Below are positions 56,760 to 64,000 of a DNA stretch of 64,000 nt, one piece after another. Source of the stretch: Sinorhizobium americanum (GTDB taxonomy: Bacteria; Pseudomonadota; Alphaproteobacteria; Rhizobiales; Rhizobiaceae). Location of the stretch: contig NZ_LNQC01000052.1 of NCBI RefSeq assembly GCF_001651855.1, positions 1 through 64,000 on the forward strand. The letters are read 5' to 3'. Each line of letters begins with the position of its first letter. The first letter of the stretch is position 1. The position numbers and the translations under genes were made by a program. The notes beneath the pieces are model-generated. The model was not told the DNA's origin and ran no database searches. It saw only the letters and a program-made list of their open reading frames with translations.

Positions 56760-56910
56760 TTGGGAGAAACCGGTTCAATCCGGTGCCGAAGGAGCAACCG
56801 CCCCGGAAACTCTCAGGCCAAAGGACCAGCAAGGTACCGGTAGGACTCTGGAGAGAAGCGGTTACGCTCGCCGAAGGGATAACAATCTCAGGCAAACGGA
56901 CAGAGGGGGC
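56760..56910 (+). promoter_or_regulatory. Tandem glycine riboswitch
   Basis: Two aptamers in series upstream of gcvT. Aptamer 1: GGGAGAAACC, GCCGAAGGAGCAA and AACTCTCAGGCCAAAGGACC (to about 56826). Aptamer 2: GGACTCTGGAGAG, CGCCGAAGGGATAACAA and ATCTCAGGCAAACGGACAGAG (to about 56909). These are the conserved cores of the glycine riboswitch, which turns on the glycine cleavage operon when glycine is plentiful. The expression platform between 56911 and 56979 contains a small hairpin (GGCG-TTAGA-CGCC) near the ribosome site of gcvT. 56592-56759 holds the promoter region and no gene. Confidence 0.95.
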
Positions 56911-56979
56911 TCGAATTTGTCGGCGTTAGACGCCGGTAGTGTGAGCCGGCGCGCCCAGCGCCAGACCTGGAGGCCGGAT

Positions 56980-58119
56980 TTGGAACCTATTTCCCACTTG
57001 AATCATACGCCTTTGCACCCCCTGCATCTGTCGCTCGGCGCGCGCATGGTGCCTTTCGCCGGCTATGAGATGCCGGTGCAATATCCCGAAGGCGTGCTCA
57101 AGGAACACCTGCACACGCGTTCTGCCGCCGGCCTCTTCGACGTGTCGCATATGGGCCAGGTCGTCATCCGCCCGAAGTCCGGCCGGGTGGCCGATGCCGC
57201 CCTGGCGCTGGAAAAGCTGGTGCCGGTGGACGTATTGGCTCTGGCCGAAGGGCGCCAGCGCTACGGGCTCTTCACCAATCCGGAAGGCGGGATTCTCGAC
57301 GACCTGATGATTGCCAATCGCGGCGACCATCTCTTCCTCGTCGTCAACGCCGCCTGCAAGGAGGCGGATTTTGCGCATTTGAAAGACGGGCTCGGCGATA
57401 GCTGCGACGTCACCATGCTCGACGACCGCGCCCTCGTCGCGCTTCAGGGCCCTCGTGCGGAGGCGGTGCTTTGCGAGCTATGGGCGGATGTCGCCTCGAT
57501 GCGCTTTATGGACGTGGCGGAGGCGGATCTCCACGACGTCACCTGCATCATTTCCCGCTCCGGTTACACGGGCGAGGACGGCTTCGAGATCTCCATCCCC
57601 GCCGCCTCGGCGGTGGACGTGACGGAGCGCCTGCTTGAGCACCCGGACGTGCTGGCGATCGGCCTCGGCGCGCGTGATTCGCTCCGCCTCGAAGCCGGCC
57701 TGTGTCTCTATGGCAACGATATCGACACCGGCACGACGCCGATCGAGGCGGCGCTCGAATGGGCAATCCAGAAGAGCCGCCGCACCGGCGGCGAGCGTGC
57801 CGGCAGCTTTCCCGGCGCCGACCGCATCCTTGCGGAACTTGCCGGCGGAACCAAACGGCGCCGCGTCGGCCTGAAGCCCGAAGGTCGCGCGCCCGTCCGT
57901 GGCGGCGTGCAGCTCTTCGCCGATGCGAACGGCGCAGTGCCTGTCGGTTCGGTGACCTCCGGCGGCTTCGGACCGAGCGTCGATTGTCCGGTCGCCATGG
58001 GCTACGTCGATGCCGCCAAGGCCGAGAACGGCACACAACTTTTTGCAGAGGTGCGGGGCAAGTACCTGCCTGTCGCGGTTGCCGCCCTGCCCTTCGTCAA
58101 ACAGACCTACAAACGCTGA
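56980..58119 (+). CDS. gcvT: Aminomethyltransferase (glycine cleavage T protein)
   Basis: 379-residue GcvT, which moves the methylene of the aminomethyl group held on GcvH to tetrahydrofolate and frees ammonia. [47 protein letters not shown] and [12 protein letters not shown] are family motifs. No ATG fits; I chose the TTG at 56980 because GGAGG lies six bases upstream and the resulting [13 protein letters not shown] has the normal length. A TTG at 56917 would start inside the riboswitch end. First gene of gcvTHP, under the glycine riboswitch. Confidence 0.95.
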   Translation: MEPISHLNHTPLHPLHLSLGARMVPFAGYEMPVQYPEGVLKEHLHTRSAAGLFDVSHMGQVVIRPKSGRVADAALALEKLVPVDVLALAEGRQRYGLFTNPEGGILDDLMIANRGDHLFLVVNAACKEADFAHLKDGLGDSCDVTMLDDRALVALQGPRAEAVLCELWADVASMRFMDVAEADLHDVTCIISRSGYTGEDGFEISIPAASAVDVTERLLEHPDVLAIGLGARDSLRLEAGLCLYGNDIDTGTTPIEAALEWAIQKSRRTGGERAGSFPGADRILAELAGGTKRRRVGLKPEGRAPVRGGVQLFADANGAVPVGSVTSGGFGPSVDCPVAMGYVDAAKAENGTQLFAEVRGKYLPVAVAALPFVKQTYKR

Positions 58120-58135
58120 TCAGGAGAGAGCGCGC

Positions 58136-58498
58136 ATGCTGAAATTTACCGAAGAACACGAGTGGCTGAAGGTCGAGGACGGCGTTGCGACAGTCGGCAT
58201 CACCGAACACGCAGCCGGCCAGCTTGGCGATCTCGTCTTCGTGGAACTGCCGGAAGCCGGCGCGACCTTCGCCAAGGGCGATTCGGCTGCGACCGTCGAA
58301 TCGGTGAAGGCAGCGTCCGACGTCTATTGTCCACTCGACGGCGAAATCATCGAGGTCAATCAGGCGATCGTCGACGATCCGTCGCTCGTCAACGGCGATC
58401 CGCACGGGGCAGCCTGGTTCTTCAAGCTGAAGCTTGCCGATCCGCGCTCTGCCGATGGTCTGCTCGATGAAGCGGCCTACAAGGAGCTTGTCGGCTGA
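58136..58498 (+). CDS. gcvH: Glycine cleavage system H protein
   Basis: 120-residue lipoyl carrier that shuttles the aminomethyl group between GcvP and GcvT. The lipoylated residue is K58 in [18 protein letters not shown]. The start [12 protein letters not shown] is typical and follows CAGGAGAGAG. It begins 16 bases after gcvT and shares one base with gcvP (TGATG). Confidence 0.97.
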   Translation: MLKFTEEHEWLKVEDGVATVGITEHAAGQLGDLVFVELPEAGATFAKGDSAATVESVKAASDVYCPLDGEIIEVNQAIVDDPSLVNGDPHGAAWFFKLKLADPRSADGLLDEAAYKELVG

Positions 58499-61362
58499 TG
58501 AGCATGCCCAAGGATTTTACCTTTACCGACTACAAGCCTTACGATTTCGCCAATCGGCGCCATATCGGCCCCTCGCCCTCCGAGATGGAGGAGATGCTGA
58601 AGGTGGTCGGCTATCCGAGCCTCGATGCGCTGATCGACGACACCGTTCCGGCCTCCATCCGCCAGAGGACGCCGCTGTCCTGGGGCGCGCCGATGACCGA
58701 GCGGGAAGCGCTCGACAAGCTGCGCGAGACCGCCAATCGCAACGAGAAACTCGTTTCGCTGATCGGCCAGGGCTACTACGGCACGATCACGCCGCCGGTG
58801 ATCCAGCGCAACATCCTGGAAAACCCGGCCTGGTACACGGCCTATACGCCCTATCAGCCGGAAATCAGCCAGGGCCGGCTCGAAGCGCTGCTGAACTACC
58901 AGACGATGGTCTGCGACCTGACCGGGCTCGACGTCGCCAACGCGTCGCTGCTCGACGAAGCGACGGCCGCGGCCGAAGCGATGGCGATGGCCGAGCGCGT
59001 CGCCAAGTCCAAGGCAAAGGCCTTCTTCGTCGACGAGAATTGCCATCCGCAGACAATCGCGCTCTTGCAGACCCGTGCCGAGCCGCTCGGCTGGCAGTTG
59101 GTCATCGGCGACCCCTTCGCTGATCTCGATGCCGCCAGCGTCTTCGGGGCGATCTTCCAGTATCCGGGCACCTACGGTCATGTCCGCGATTTCTCCCAAC
59201 TGATCGGCAAGTTGCATGAACAGGGCGCCATCGCGGCCGTAGCCGCCGATCCGCTGGCGCTTGCCCTGTTGAAATCGCCGGGAGAAATGGGCGCCGACAT
59301 CGCCATCGGTTCGACGCAGCGCTTCGGCGTTCCGGTCGGCTATGGCGGGCCGCACGCCGCCTATATGGCCGTCAAGGATGCCCACAAAAGGTCGATGCCC
59401 GGCCGTCTGGTCGGCGTTTCGGTGGACGCACGCGGCAACCGGGCCTACCGGCTTTCGCTGCAGACGCGCGAGCAGCATATCCGCCGCGAAAAGGCCACCT
59501 CGAATATCTGCACCGCCCAGGTGTTGCTCGCCGTGATGGCGTCGATGTACGCGGTTTTCCACGGCCCGAAGGGCATCAAGGCGATTGCCCAGAGTGTCCA
59601 TCAGAAGACGGTGCGCCTGGCGATGGGCCTCGAGAAGCTTGGCTATACGGTCGAGCCTGATGTCTTCTTCGACACGATCACCGTCGAGGTCGGCAAGCTG
59701 CAGGGCATCATCCTGAAGACCGCGGTCGCCGAGGAAGTGAACCTTCGCAAGATCGGTGCGACCAAGATCGGCATCAGCCTCGACGAGCGTTCGCGGCCGG
59801 TGACACTCGAGGCCGTCTGGCGGGCCTTCGGCGGTGACTTCAAGGTGGAGGAGTTCGAACCGGACTACCGGCTGCCGGAAGAGCTCTTGCGCACCAGCGA
59901 TTACCTCACCCACCCGATCTTCCATATGAACCGCGCCGAAAGCGAGATGACGCGCTACATCCGTCGCCTGGCCGACCGGGACCTGGCGCTCGACCGGGCG
60001 ATGATTCCGCTCGGTTCCTGCACGATGAAGCTCAATGCGACGGCGGAAATGCTGCCGATCACCTGGCCGGAATTCTCAGAGATCCATCCCTTCGTCCCGG
60101 CCGACCAGGCGCGCGGCTATCAGCACCTGATCGAAGATCTGTCGGACAAGCTCTGCGCCATCACCGGCTATGACGCGATTTCCATGCAGCCGAATTCGGG
60201 CGCGCAGGGCGAGTATGCCGGGCTCCTGGTGATCCGCGCCTATCACATCGCCAATGGCAACGGCCATCGCGACGTCTGCCTGATCCCGACCTCGGCACAC
60301 GGCACCAACCCGGCCTCGGCGCACATGGCCGGTATGAAGGTCGTGGTGGTCAAGGTGAGCGACATCGGCGAAATCGATATGAACGATTTCCGCGCCAAGG
60401 CCGAGCAATATGCGGACACGCTCTCGTGCTGCATGATCACCTACCCCTCGACGCATGGCGTGTTCGAGGAGAACGTGCGCGAGGTCTGCGAGATCGTCCA
60501 CAAGAATGGCGGCCAGGTCTATCTGGATGGCGCCAACATGAACGCCATGGTCGGCCTCTCGCGCCCCGGCGACATCGGCTCGGACGTCAGCCACCTGAAC
60601 CTGCACAAGACCTTCTGCATCCCGCATGGCGGCGGCGGCCCCGGCATGGGGCCGATCGGCGTCAAGGCGCATCTCGCTCCGTTCCTGCCTGGCCACCCGG
60701 AAACGGACGGGAATGACGGCGCCGTCTCCGCTGCTCCCTTCGGCTCGGCTTCGATCCTGCCGATCTCCTGGAGCTACTGCCTGATGATGGGTGGCGAAGG
60801 CCTGACCCAGGCGACCAAGGTGGCGATCCTCAACGCCAACTATGTCGCCGCACGACTGAAGGGCGCCTATGACGTGCTCTACAAATCCGCCAAGGGACGG
60901 GTTGCGCATGAGTGCATCGTCGACACGCGGCCGCTCGCTGAAAGCGCCGGCGTCACGGTCGACGACATCGCCAAACGGCTGATCGATTGCGGCTTCCACG
61001 CGCCGACGATGAGCTGGCCGGTGGCGGGTACGCTGATGACCGAGCCGACCGAATCGGAGACCAAGGCCGAACTCGACCGCTTCTGCGATGCTATGCTGGC
61101 AATCCGCGAGGAGGCCCGCGCCATCGAGGAAGGCCGGATGGACAAGGTCAACAATCCGCTGAAGAACGCACCGCACACGGTCGAAGACCTCGTCGGCGAC
61201 TGGGATCGGCCCTATTCGCGCGAGCAGGCCTGCTTCCCGCCCGGCGCTTTCCGCGTCGACAAGTACTGGTCGCCGGTCAACCGCGTCGACAATGTCTATG
61301 GCGACCGCAACCTCATCTGCACCTGCCCGCCGCTCGAGGCCTACGCGGAAGCGGCGGAGTGA
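58498..61362 (+). CDS. gcvP: Glycine dehydrogenase (decarboxylating), P protein
   Basis: 954-residue single-chain GcvP that decarboxylates glycine with pyridoxal phosphate and loads GcvH. N-terminal half: FANRHIG-like [18 protein letters not shown] and [14 protein letters not shown] [17 protein letters not shown]-terminal half: [21 protein letters not shown] with the cofactor Lys at 704. This is the fused form, unlike the two-subunit type. Start overlaps the gcvH stop by one base. Two hairpins follow the stop. Confidence 0.97.
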   Translation: MSMPKDFTFTDYKPYDFANRRHIGPSPSEMEEMLKVVGYPSLDALIDDTVPASIRQRTPLSWGAPMTEREALDKLRETANRNEKLVSLIGQGYYGTITPPVIQRNILENPAWYTAYTPYQPEISQGRLEALLNYQTMVCDLTGLDVANASLLDEATAAAEAMAMAERVAKSKAKAFFVDENCHPQTIALLQTRAEPLGWQLVIGDPFADLDAASVFGAIFQYPGTYGHVRDFSQLIGKLHEQGAIAAVAADPLALALLKSPGEMGADIAIGSTQRFGVPVGYGGPHAAYMAVKDAHKRSMPGRLVGVSVDARGNRAYRLSLQTREQHIRREKATSNICTAQVLLAVMASMYAVFHGPKGIKAIAQSVHQKTVRLAMGLEKLGYTVEPDVFFDTITVEVGKLQGIILKTAVAEEVNLRKIGATKIGISLDERSRPVTLEAVWRAFGGDFKVEEFEPDYRLPEELLRTSDYLTHPIFHMNRAESEMTRYIRRLADRDLALDRAMIPLGSCTMKLNATAEMLPITWPEFSEIHPFVPADQARGYQHLIEDLSDKLCAITGYDAISMQPNSGAQGEYAGLLVIRAYHIANGNGHRDVCLIPTSAHGTNPASAHMAGMKVVVVKVSDIGEIDMNDFRAKAEQYADTLSCCMITYPSTHGVFEENVREVCEIVHKNGGQVYLDGANMNAMVGLSRPGDIGSDVSHLNLHKTFCIPHGGGGPGMGPIGVKAHLAPFLPGHPETDGNDGAVSAAPFGSASILPISWSYCLMMGGEGLTQATKVAILNANYVAARLKGAYDVLYKSAKGRVAHECIVDTRPLAESAGVTVDDIAKRLIDCGFHAPTMSWPVAGTLMTEPTESETKAELDRFCDAMLAIREEARAIEEGRMDKVNNPLKNAPHTVEDLVGDWDRPYSREQACFPPGAFRVDKYWSPVNRVDNVYGDRNLICTCPPLEAYAEAAE

Positions 61363-61369
61363 AGCAGTG

Positions 61370-61390
61370 GGGCGTGCCTTGGGCACGCCC
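61370..61390 (+). terminator. Hairpin after gcvP
   Basis: GGGCGTGCC (61370-61378) pairs with GGCACGCCC (61382-61390) around a three-base loop, eight bases after the stop. No T-run follows; the next hairpin is the stronger terminator. Confidence 0.5.
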
Positions 61391-61408
61391 ACACAAACTG
61401 TTCAAAAA

Positions 61409-61436
61409 CAAAGGCCCGGCGAAAACCGGGCCTTTG
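61409..61436. terminator. Bidirectional terminator between gcvP and sufA
   Basis: CAAAGGCCCGG (61409-61419) and CCGGGCCTTTG (61426-61436), an 11-base perfect stem with AAAAA before it and TTGTTGTTGTTT after it, between convergent operons. Confidence 0.9.
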
Positions 61437-61460
61437 TTGTTGTTTGGAGGGCGTGCGCAG

Positions 61461-61853
61461 TCAGTTCGCGCGCACCACTGGATTGCCCTCTGCGGCGAGC
61501 GCCGCCAGGTCGGCGGGCTTCAGCTCGACCGATTCGCCGCAGCCGCAGGCGGATGTCTGGTTTGGGTTCCTGAAAGTGAAGCCGGAGCGCAGGGCGGTCA
61601 CCTCAAAATCCATTTGCGTGCCGAGCAGGTAGAGCACCGCCTCGGGCGCGACCCAGACCTTAGCACCTTGATGTTCGATGAGATCATCCCTGGCATTCGC
61701 CTCGGTGACGAGGTCGACGGCATATTCCATGCCGGCGCAGCCGCCTTTCTTGATGCTCAGGCGGATGCCCTTGGCGTCGCCGCCGGCATTCTCGACGATC
61801 GACCGGACGCGGCCGGCGGCGGCATCGGTCAGGCTCATTACGGCAAAGCCCAT
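61461..61853 (-). CDS. sufA: Iron-sulfur assembly protein SufA (A-type carrier)
   Basis: 130-residue A-type carrier of the HesB/IscA/SufA family that passes Fe-S clusters to target proteins. Three conserved Cys are present: one in KKGGCAGMEYAVDLV and two in SACGCGESVEL. I start at MGFAVMSLTD, with AAGGAG nine bases upstream; starts two and four codons further are possible. It is last in the minus-strand SUF run after the SufT-like gene. Confidence 0.93.
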   Translation of the reverse strand: MGFAVMSLTDAAAGRVRSIVENAGGDAKGIRLSIKKGGCAGMEYAVDLVTEANARDDLIEHQGAKVWVAPEAVLYLLGTQMDFEVTALRSGFTFRNPNQTSACGCGESVELKPADLAALAAEGNPVVRAN

Positions 61854-62008
61854 AGGCTCCATCTCCTTCATATCACCGGGTTAAAGGCCCGGTGCTTTCC
61901 AGAATCAAATGTAGTGCCCGTATGTTAACGGATCAATATGGGGGTTCGGGCGTGAATCATGGAGCGGGATGCAGGTGGAAAACCGCGAACACTTTTCCTC
62001 ATCCCGCT

Positions 62009-62389
62009 CTAATACCAGCCGAGCGCCACCTGCGCTTCTTCCGACATGCGGTCCGGCGTCCACGGCGGATCGAAGGTCATGGTCACCTCGACGCCGGAAA
62101 CACCCTCTACGGCGCCGACGGCGTTTTCCACCCAGCCCGGCATCTCGCCGGCAACGGGGCAGCCGGGGGCCGTCAGGGTCATGTCGATCTTCACCATCCG
62201 GTCGTCTTCGATATCGATCTTGTAAATGAGACCCAGTTCGAAGATGTCGGCCGGAATCTCCGGATCATAGACCGTCTTCAGCGCCGCGATGATGTCGTCG
62301 CTGAGGCGCGCCAATTCTTCGGCGGGTATGCCCGAGTGCACGATGCCTTCACGTACATCGACCTTTTCTTGCGCTTCCCCGAGACTCAT
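62009..62389 (-). CDS. sufT: SufT-like Fe-S assembly protein (MIP18/DUF59 family)
   Basis: 126-residue MIP18-family protein: IIAALKTVYDPEIPADIFELGLIYKIDI, then LTAPGCPVAGEMPGWVENAV with the conserved Cys, and VTMTFDPPWTPDRMSEEAQVALGW. The family helps mature Fe-S proteins, and its place between sufS and sufA supports that. The ATG at 62389 (MSLGEAQEK) follows TAAGGAGG; the longer frame overlaps sufS and is spurious. The symbol rests on family and context. Confidence 0.9.
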   Translation of the reverse strand: MSLGEAQEKVDVREGIVHSGIPAEELARLSDDIIAALKTVYDPEIPADIFELGLIYKIDIEDDRMVKIDMTLTAPGCPVAGEMPGWVENAVGAVEGVSGVEVTMTFDPPWTPDRMSEEAQVALGWY

Positions 62390-62399
62390 GTCTGCCTCC

Positions 62400-63641
62400 T
62401 TAGGCAAAGAACTTGCGCGCGTGTTCGAGCGCGTCCGCCAGAGCGTCGACCTCGGCCCGGGTATTGTAGAGGCCGAAGGACGCACGGCATGTGGAGGTGA
62501 CGCCGAAACGTTTCAAGAGCGGCTGCGCACAATGGGTGCCCGCCCTAACGGCGATGCCGGCCCGGTCGATCACCATCGAGACGTCATGGGCATGAATGCC
62601 GGCGATCTCGAACGCAAAGATGCTGCCCTTGCCCGGCGCATCGCCGAAGACGCGCAGCGAATTCACCGAGGACAGGCGCTCGCGGGCATAGGCCGTCAGG
62701 TCCGCCTCGTGTGCCCTGATCGCTTCCCGGCCGACCTTTTCCATGTAGTCCAACGCATAGCCGAGCCCGATCGCCTGGACGATCGGCGGGGTGCCAGCTT
62801 CGAACCGGTGCGGCGGATCGTTGTAGGTGACGCGGTCCTCGGTCACTTCCTCGATCATCTCGCCGCCACCCATGAAGGGCCGCATCGCCTTGAGCCGTTC
62901 GGTCTTGCCGTAAAGCACGCCGACGCCGGACGGGCCGTAGAGCTTGTGGCCGGTCATCACGTACCAGTCGCAGTCGATGTCCTGGACGTCGACCGGCATG
63001 TGCACGGCGCCCTGGCTGCCATCGACGAGCACCGGGATGCCGCGTTCGCGGGCAATGCGGCAGATCTCCTTGACGGGAACGACCGTGCCCAGCGCATTCG
63101 ACATATGCGTGATGGCAATGAGCTTCGTCCGCTCGGTCAGGCAGTTGACGAAATCCTCGATATGGAATGCGCCATCATCATCGACGGGCGCCCAGACGAG
63201 CTTCGCCCCTTGTCGCTCCCGGATGAAGTGCCACGGCACAATGTTGGAGTGGTGCTCCATGATCGAGATGACGATCTCATCGCCCTCGCCGAGATGCGGC
63301 ATGCCGTAGCCATAGGCGACCGTGTTGATCGCCTCCGTCGAGGACTTGGTGAAGACGATGTTGTCGACCGACGGCGCGTTCAGAAAGCGACGCACCTTTT
63401 CACGCGCGCCCTCATAGGCGTCCGTCGCGGCATTCGAGAGGAAATGCAGACCGCGATGAACATTGGCATATTCATTGGCATAGGCATGGGCAACCGCGTC
63501 GATGACGAGCTGCGGCTTCTGCGCCGATGCGCCGTTGTCGAGATAAACGAGCGGCTTGCCATAGACCGTCCGCGAAAGGATCGGGAAATCCTTTCTTACG
63601 GCATCAACGTCATAGGCCGGCACCGGCACAGTATGTTCCAT
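62400..63641 (-). CDS. sufS: Cysteine desulfurase SufS
   Basis: 413-residue group II cysteine desulfurase, which takes sulfur from cysteine for Fe-S cluster building. The pyridoxal-phosphate Lys is K233 in VMTGHKLYGPSG, and the persulfide Cys is C371 in RAGTHCAQPLL; EHHSNIVPW and VDGSQGAVH-type motifs are also present. The ATG at 63641 gives MEHTVPVPAYDVDAVRKDFP; a TTG four codons upstream is less likely. 12 bases separate it from sufD and 10 from the SufT-like gene. SufE or SufU partners are not in the window. Confidence 0.95.
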   Translation of the reverse strand: MEHTVPVPAYDVDAVRKDFPILSRTVYGKPLVYLDNGASAQKPQLVIDAVAHAYANEYANVHRGLHFLSNAATDAYEGAREKVRRFLNAPSVDNIVFTKSSTEAINTVAYGYGMPHLGEGDEIVISIMEHHSNIVPWHFIRERQGAKLVWAPVDDDGAFHIEDFVNCLTERTKLIAITHMSNALGTVVPVKEICRIARERGIPVLVDGSQGAVHMPVDVQDIDCDWYVMTGHKLYGPSGVGVLYGKTERLKAMRPFMGGGEMIEEVTEDRVTYNDPPHRFEAGTPPIVQAIGLGYALDYMEKVGREAIRAHEADLTAYARERLSSVNSLRVFGDAPGKGSIFAFEIAGIHAHDVSMVIDRAGIAVRAGTHCAQPLLKRFGVTSTCRASFGLYNTRAEVDALADALEHARKFFA

Positions 63642-63653
63642 GGTCCTGTCCAA

Positions 63654-64000
63654 TCAGGCGTGTTTTTCGAGCCAGGCCGAGATCACCCCTTCGAGCGCCT
63701 CGACCAGCGCCTCGTCGTCTTCCAACTCCTCGACGATCTCGGCGACGAAGGCGTTGACGAGCATGGCGCGGGCCTTGTTCTCCGGAATACCGCGAGAGAG
63801 CAGGTAGAAGAGTTGCGTATGATCGATATCGATGACCGTCGCACCGTGACCGCACTGAACGTCGTCGGCGAAGATTTCGAGCTCCGGCTTTGCCGAGAAG
63901 TCCGCATCGTCCGACAACAGCAAGGTATTGCACGACATCTTCGCGTCGGTCTTCTGCGCGTCCTGGGCGACCAGAATCTTGCCCTGAAAGACGCCCTTCG
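63654..64000 (-). CDS. sufD: Fe-S assembly protein SufD, C-terminal part
   Basis: The gene runs off the right end of the window, leaving its last 115 codons. Visible: KGVFQGKILVAQDAQKTDAK, then CNTLLLSDDADFSAKPELEI, FADDVQCGHGATV and LFYLLSRGIPENKARAMLV, which are SufD motifs with the conserved Cys and His (CGHGAT). SufD joins SufB and SufC in the scaffold that builds clusters. It precedes sufS by 12 bases, so it is one operon. Confidence 0.93.
   Translation of the reverse strand, partial: KGVFQGKILVAQDAQKTDAKMSCNTLLLSDDADFSAKPELEIFADDVQCGHGATVIDIDHTQLFYLLSRGIPENKARAMLVNAFVAEIVEELEDDEALVEALEGVISAWLEKHA

Noticed and set aside
55129..56895. 588-residue version of the copper protein
   Set aside because: The extension crosses the DUF2946 gene in another frame and lacks homology; the signal peptide begins at 56106.

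Overview
The window looks like chromosomal DNA of a Sinorhizobium/Ensifer-type alphaproteobacterium. The main evidence is the block greA-lpsB / lrp-lpsCDE / trxB-lsrB followed by two tandem AbcR-type small RNAs, an arrangement I know from S. meliloti. Supporting signs are high GC, a GTTC-N7-GTTC SOS box before uvrA, a RIME-type palindromic repeat, a B12-dependent nrdJ and a SUF operon. I cannot name the species. Nearly all genes are core housekeeping genes; the only clearly mobile part is the left end.

Layout. 1-4.7 kb: an insertion-sequence cluster with one IS30-type transposase, one intact ISNCY-type transposase and one ISNCY-type transposase broken by two single-base losses, bounded by two homologous terminal blocks (1-127 and 4576-4702). 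4.8-11.4 kb: GrpB-like protein, DUF6494, an SDR, an L,D-transpeptidase lipoprotein, two further lipoproteins, a tight three-gene operon (membrane methyltransferase, E2-like acyltransferase, SDR with SEC-C tail) and DUF4864. 11.4-15.4 kb, minus strand: queA-tgt (queuosine), two cyclophilins and coaD. 15.6-21.9 kb: a 43-residue membrane protein followed by a structured RNA, MATE and MFS exporters, a LysR/aldo-keto reductase divergent pair and a zinc peptidase. 22.1-27.8 kb: a small ORF plus terminator in front of carB, DUF6894 and an MFS transporter.

27.9-37.2 kb: greA with a GraL-like attenuator, the LPS core genes, trxB, lsrB, the AbcR pair and a lytic transglycosylase. 37.2-45.8 kb: gyrA, a MarC family protein, ssb and uvrA sharing a LexA-box region, and DUF72. 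45.8-56.6 kb: nrdJ with NrdR boxes, an amidase, several very small lipoproteins, GNAT, a secreted hydrolase and a copper-handling pair (DUF2946, DUF1775-PCuAC fusion). 56.7-61.4 kb: a tandem glycine riboswitch and gcvTHP. 61.4-64 kb, minus strand: sufD (cut by the window end), sufS, a SufT-like gene and sufA.

No whole unknown system such as a defence island stands out. The less ordinary items are regulatory RNA structures (15.8 kb, 22.2 kb, 27.95 kb, 35.8-36.1 kb), a Tgt that has lost most zinc ligands, the methyltransferase/E2/SDR-SEC-C operon, and several tiny lipoprotein genes of 36-54 codons. No tRNA, rRNA or CRISPR array was seen.
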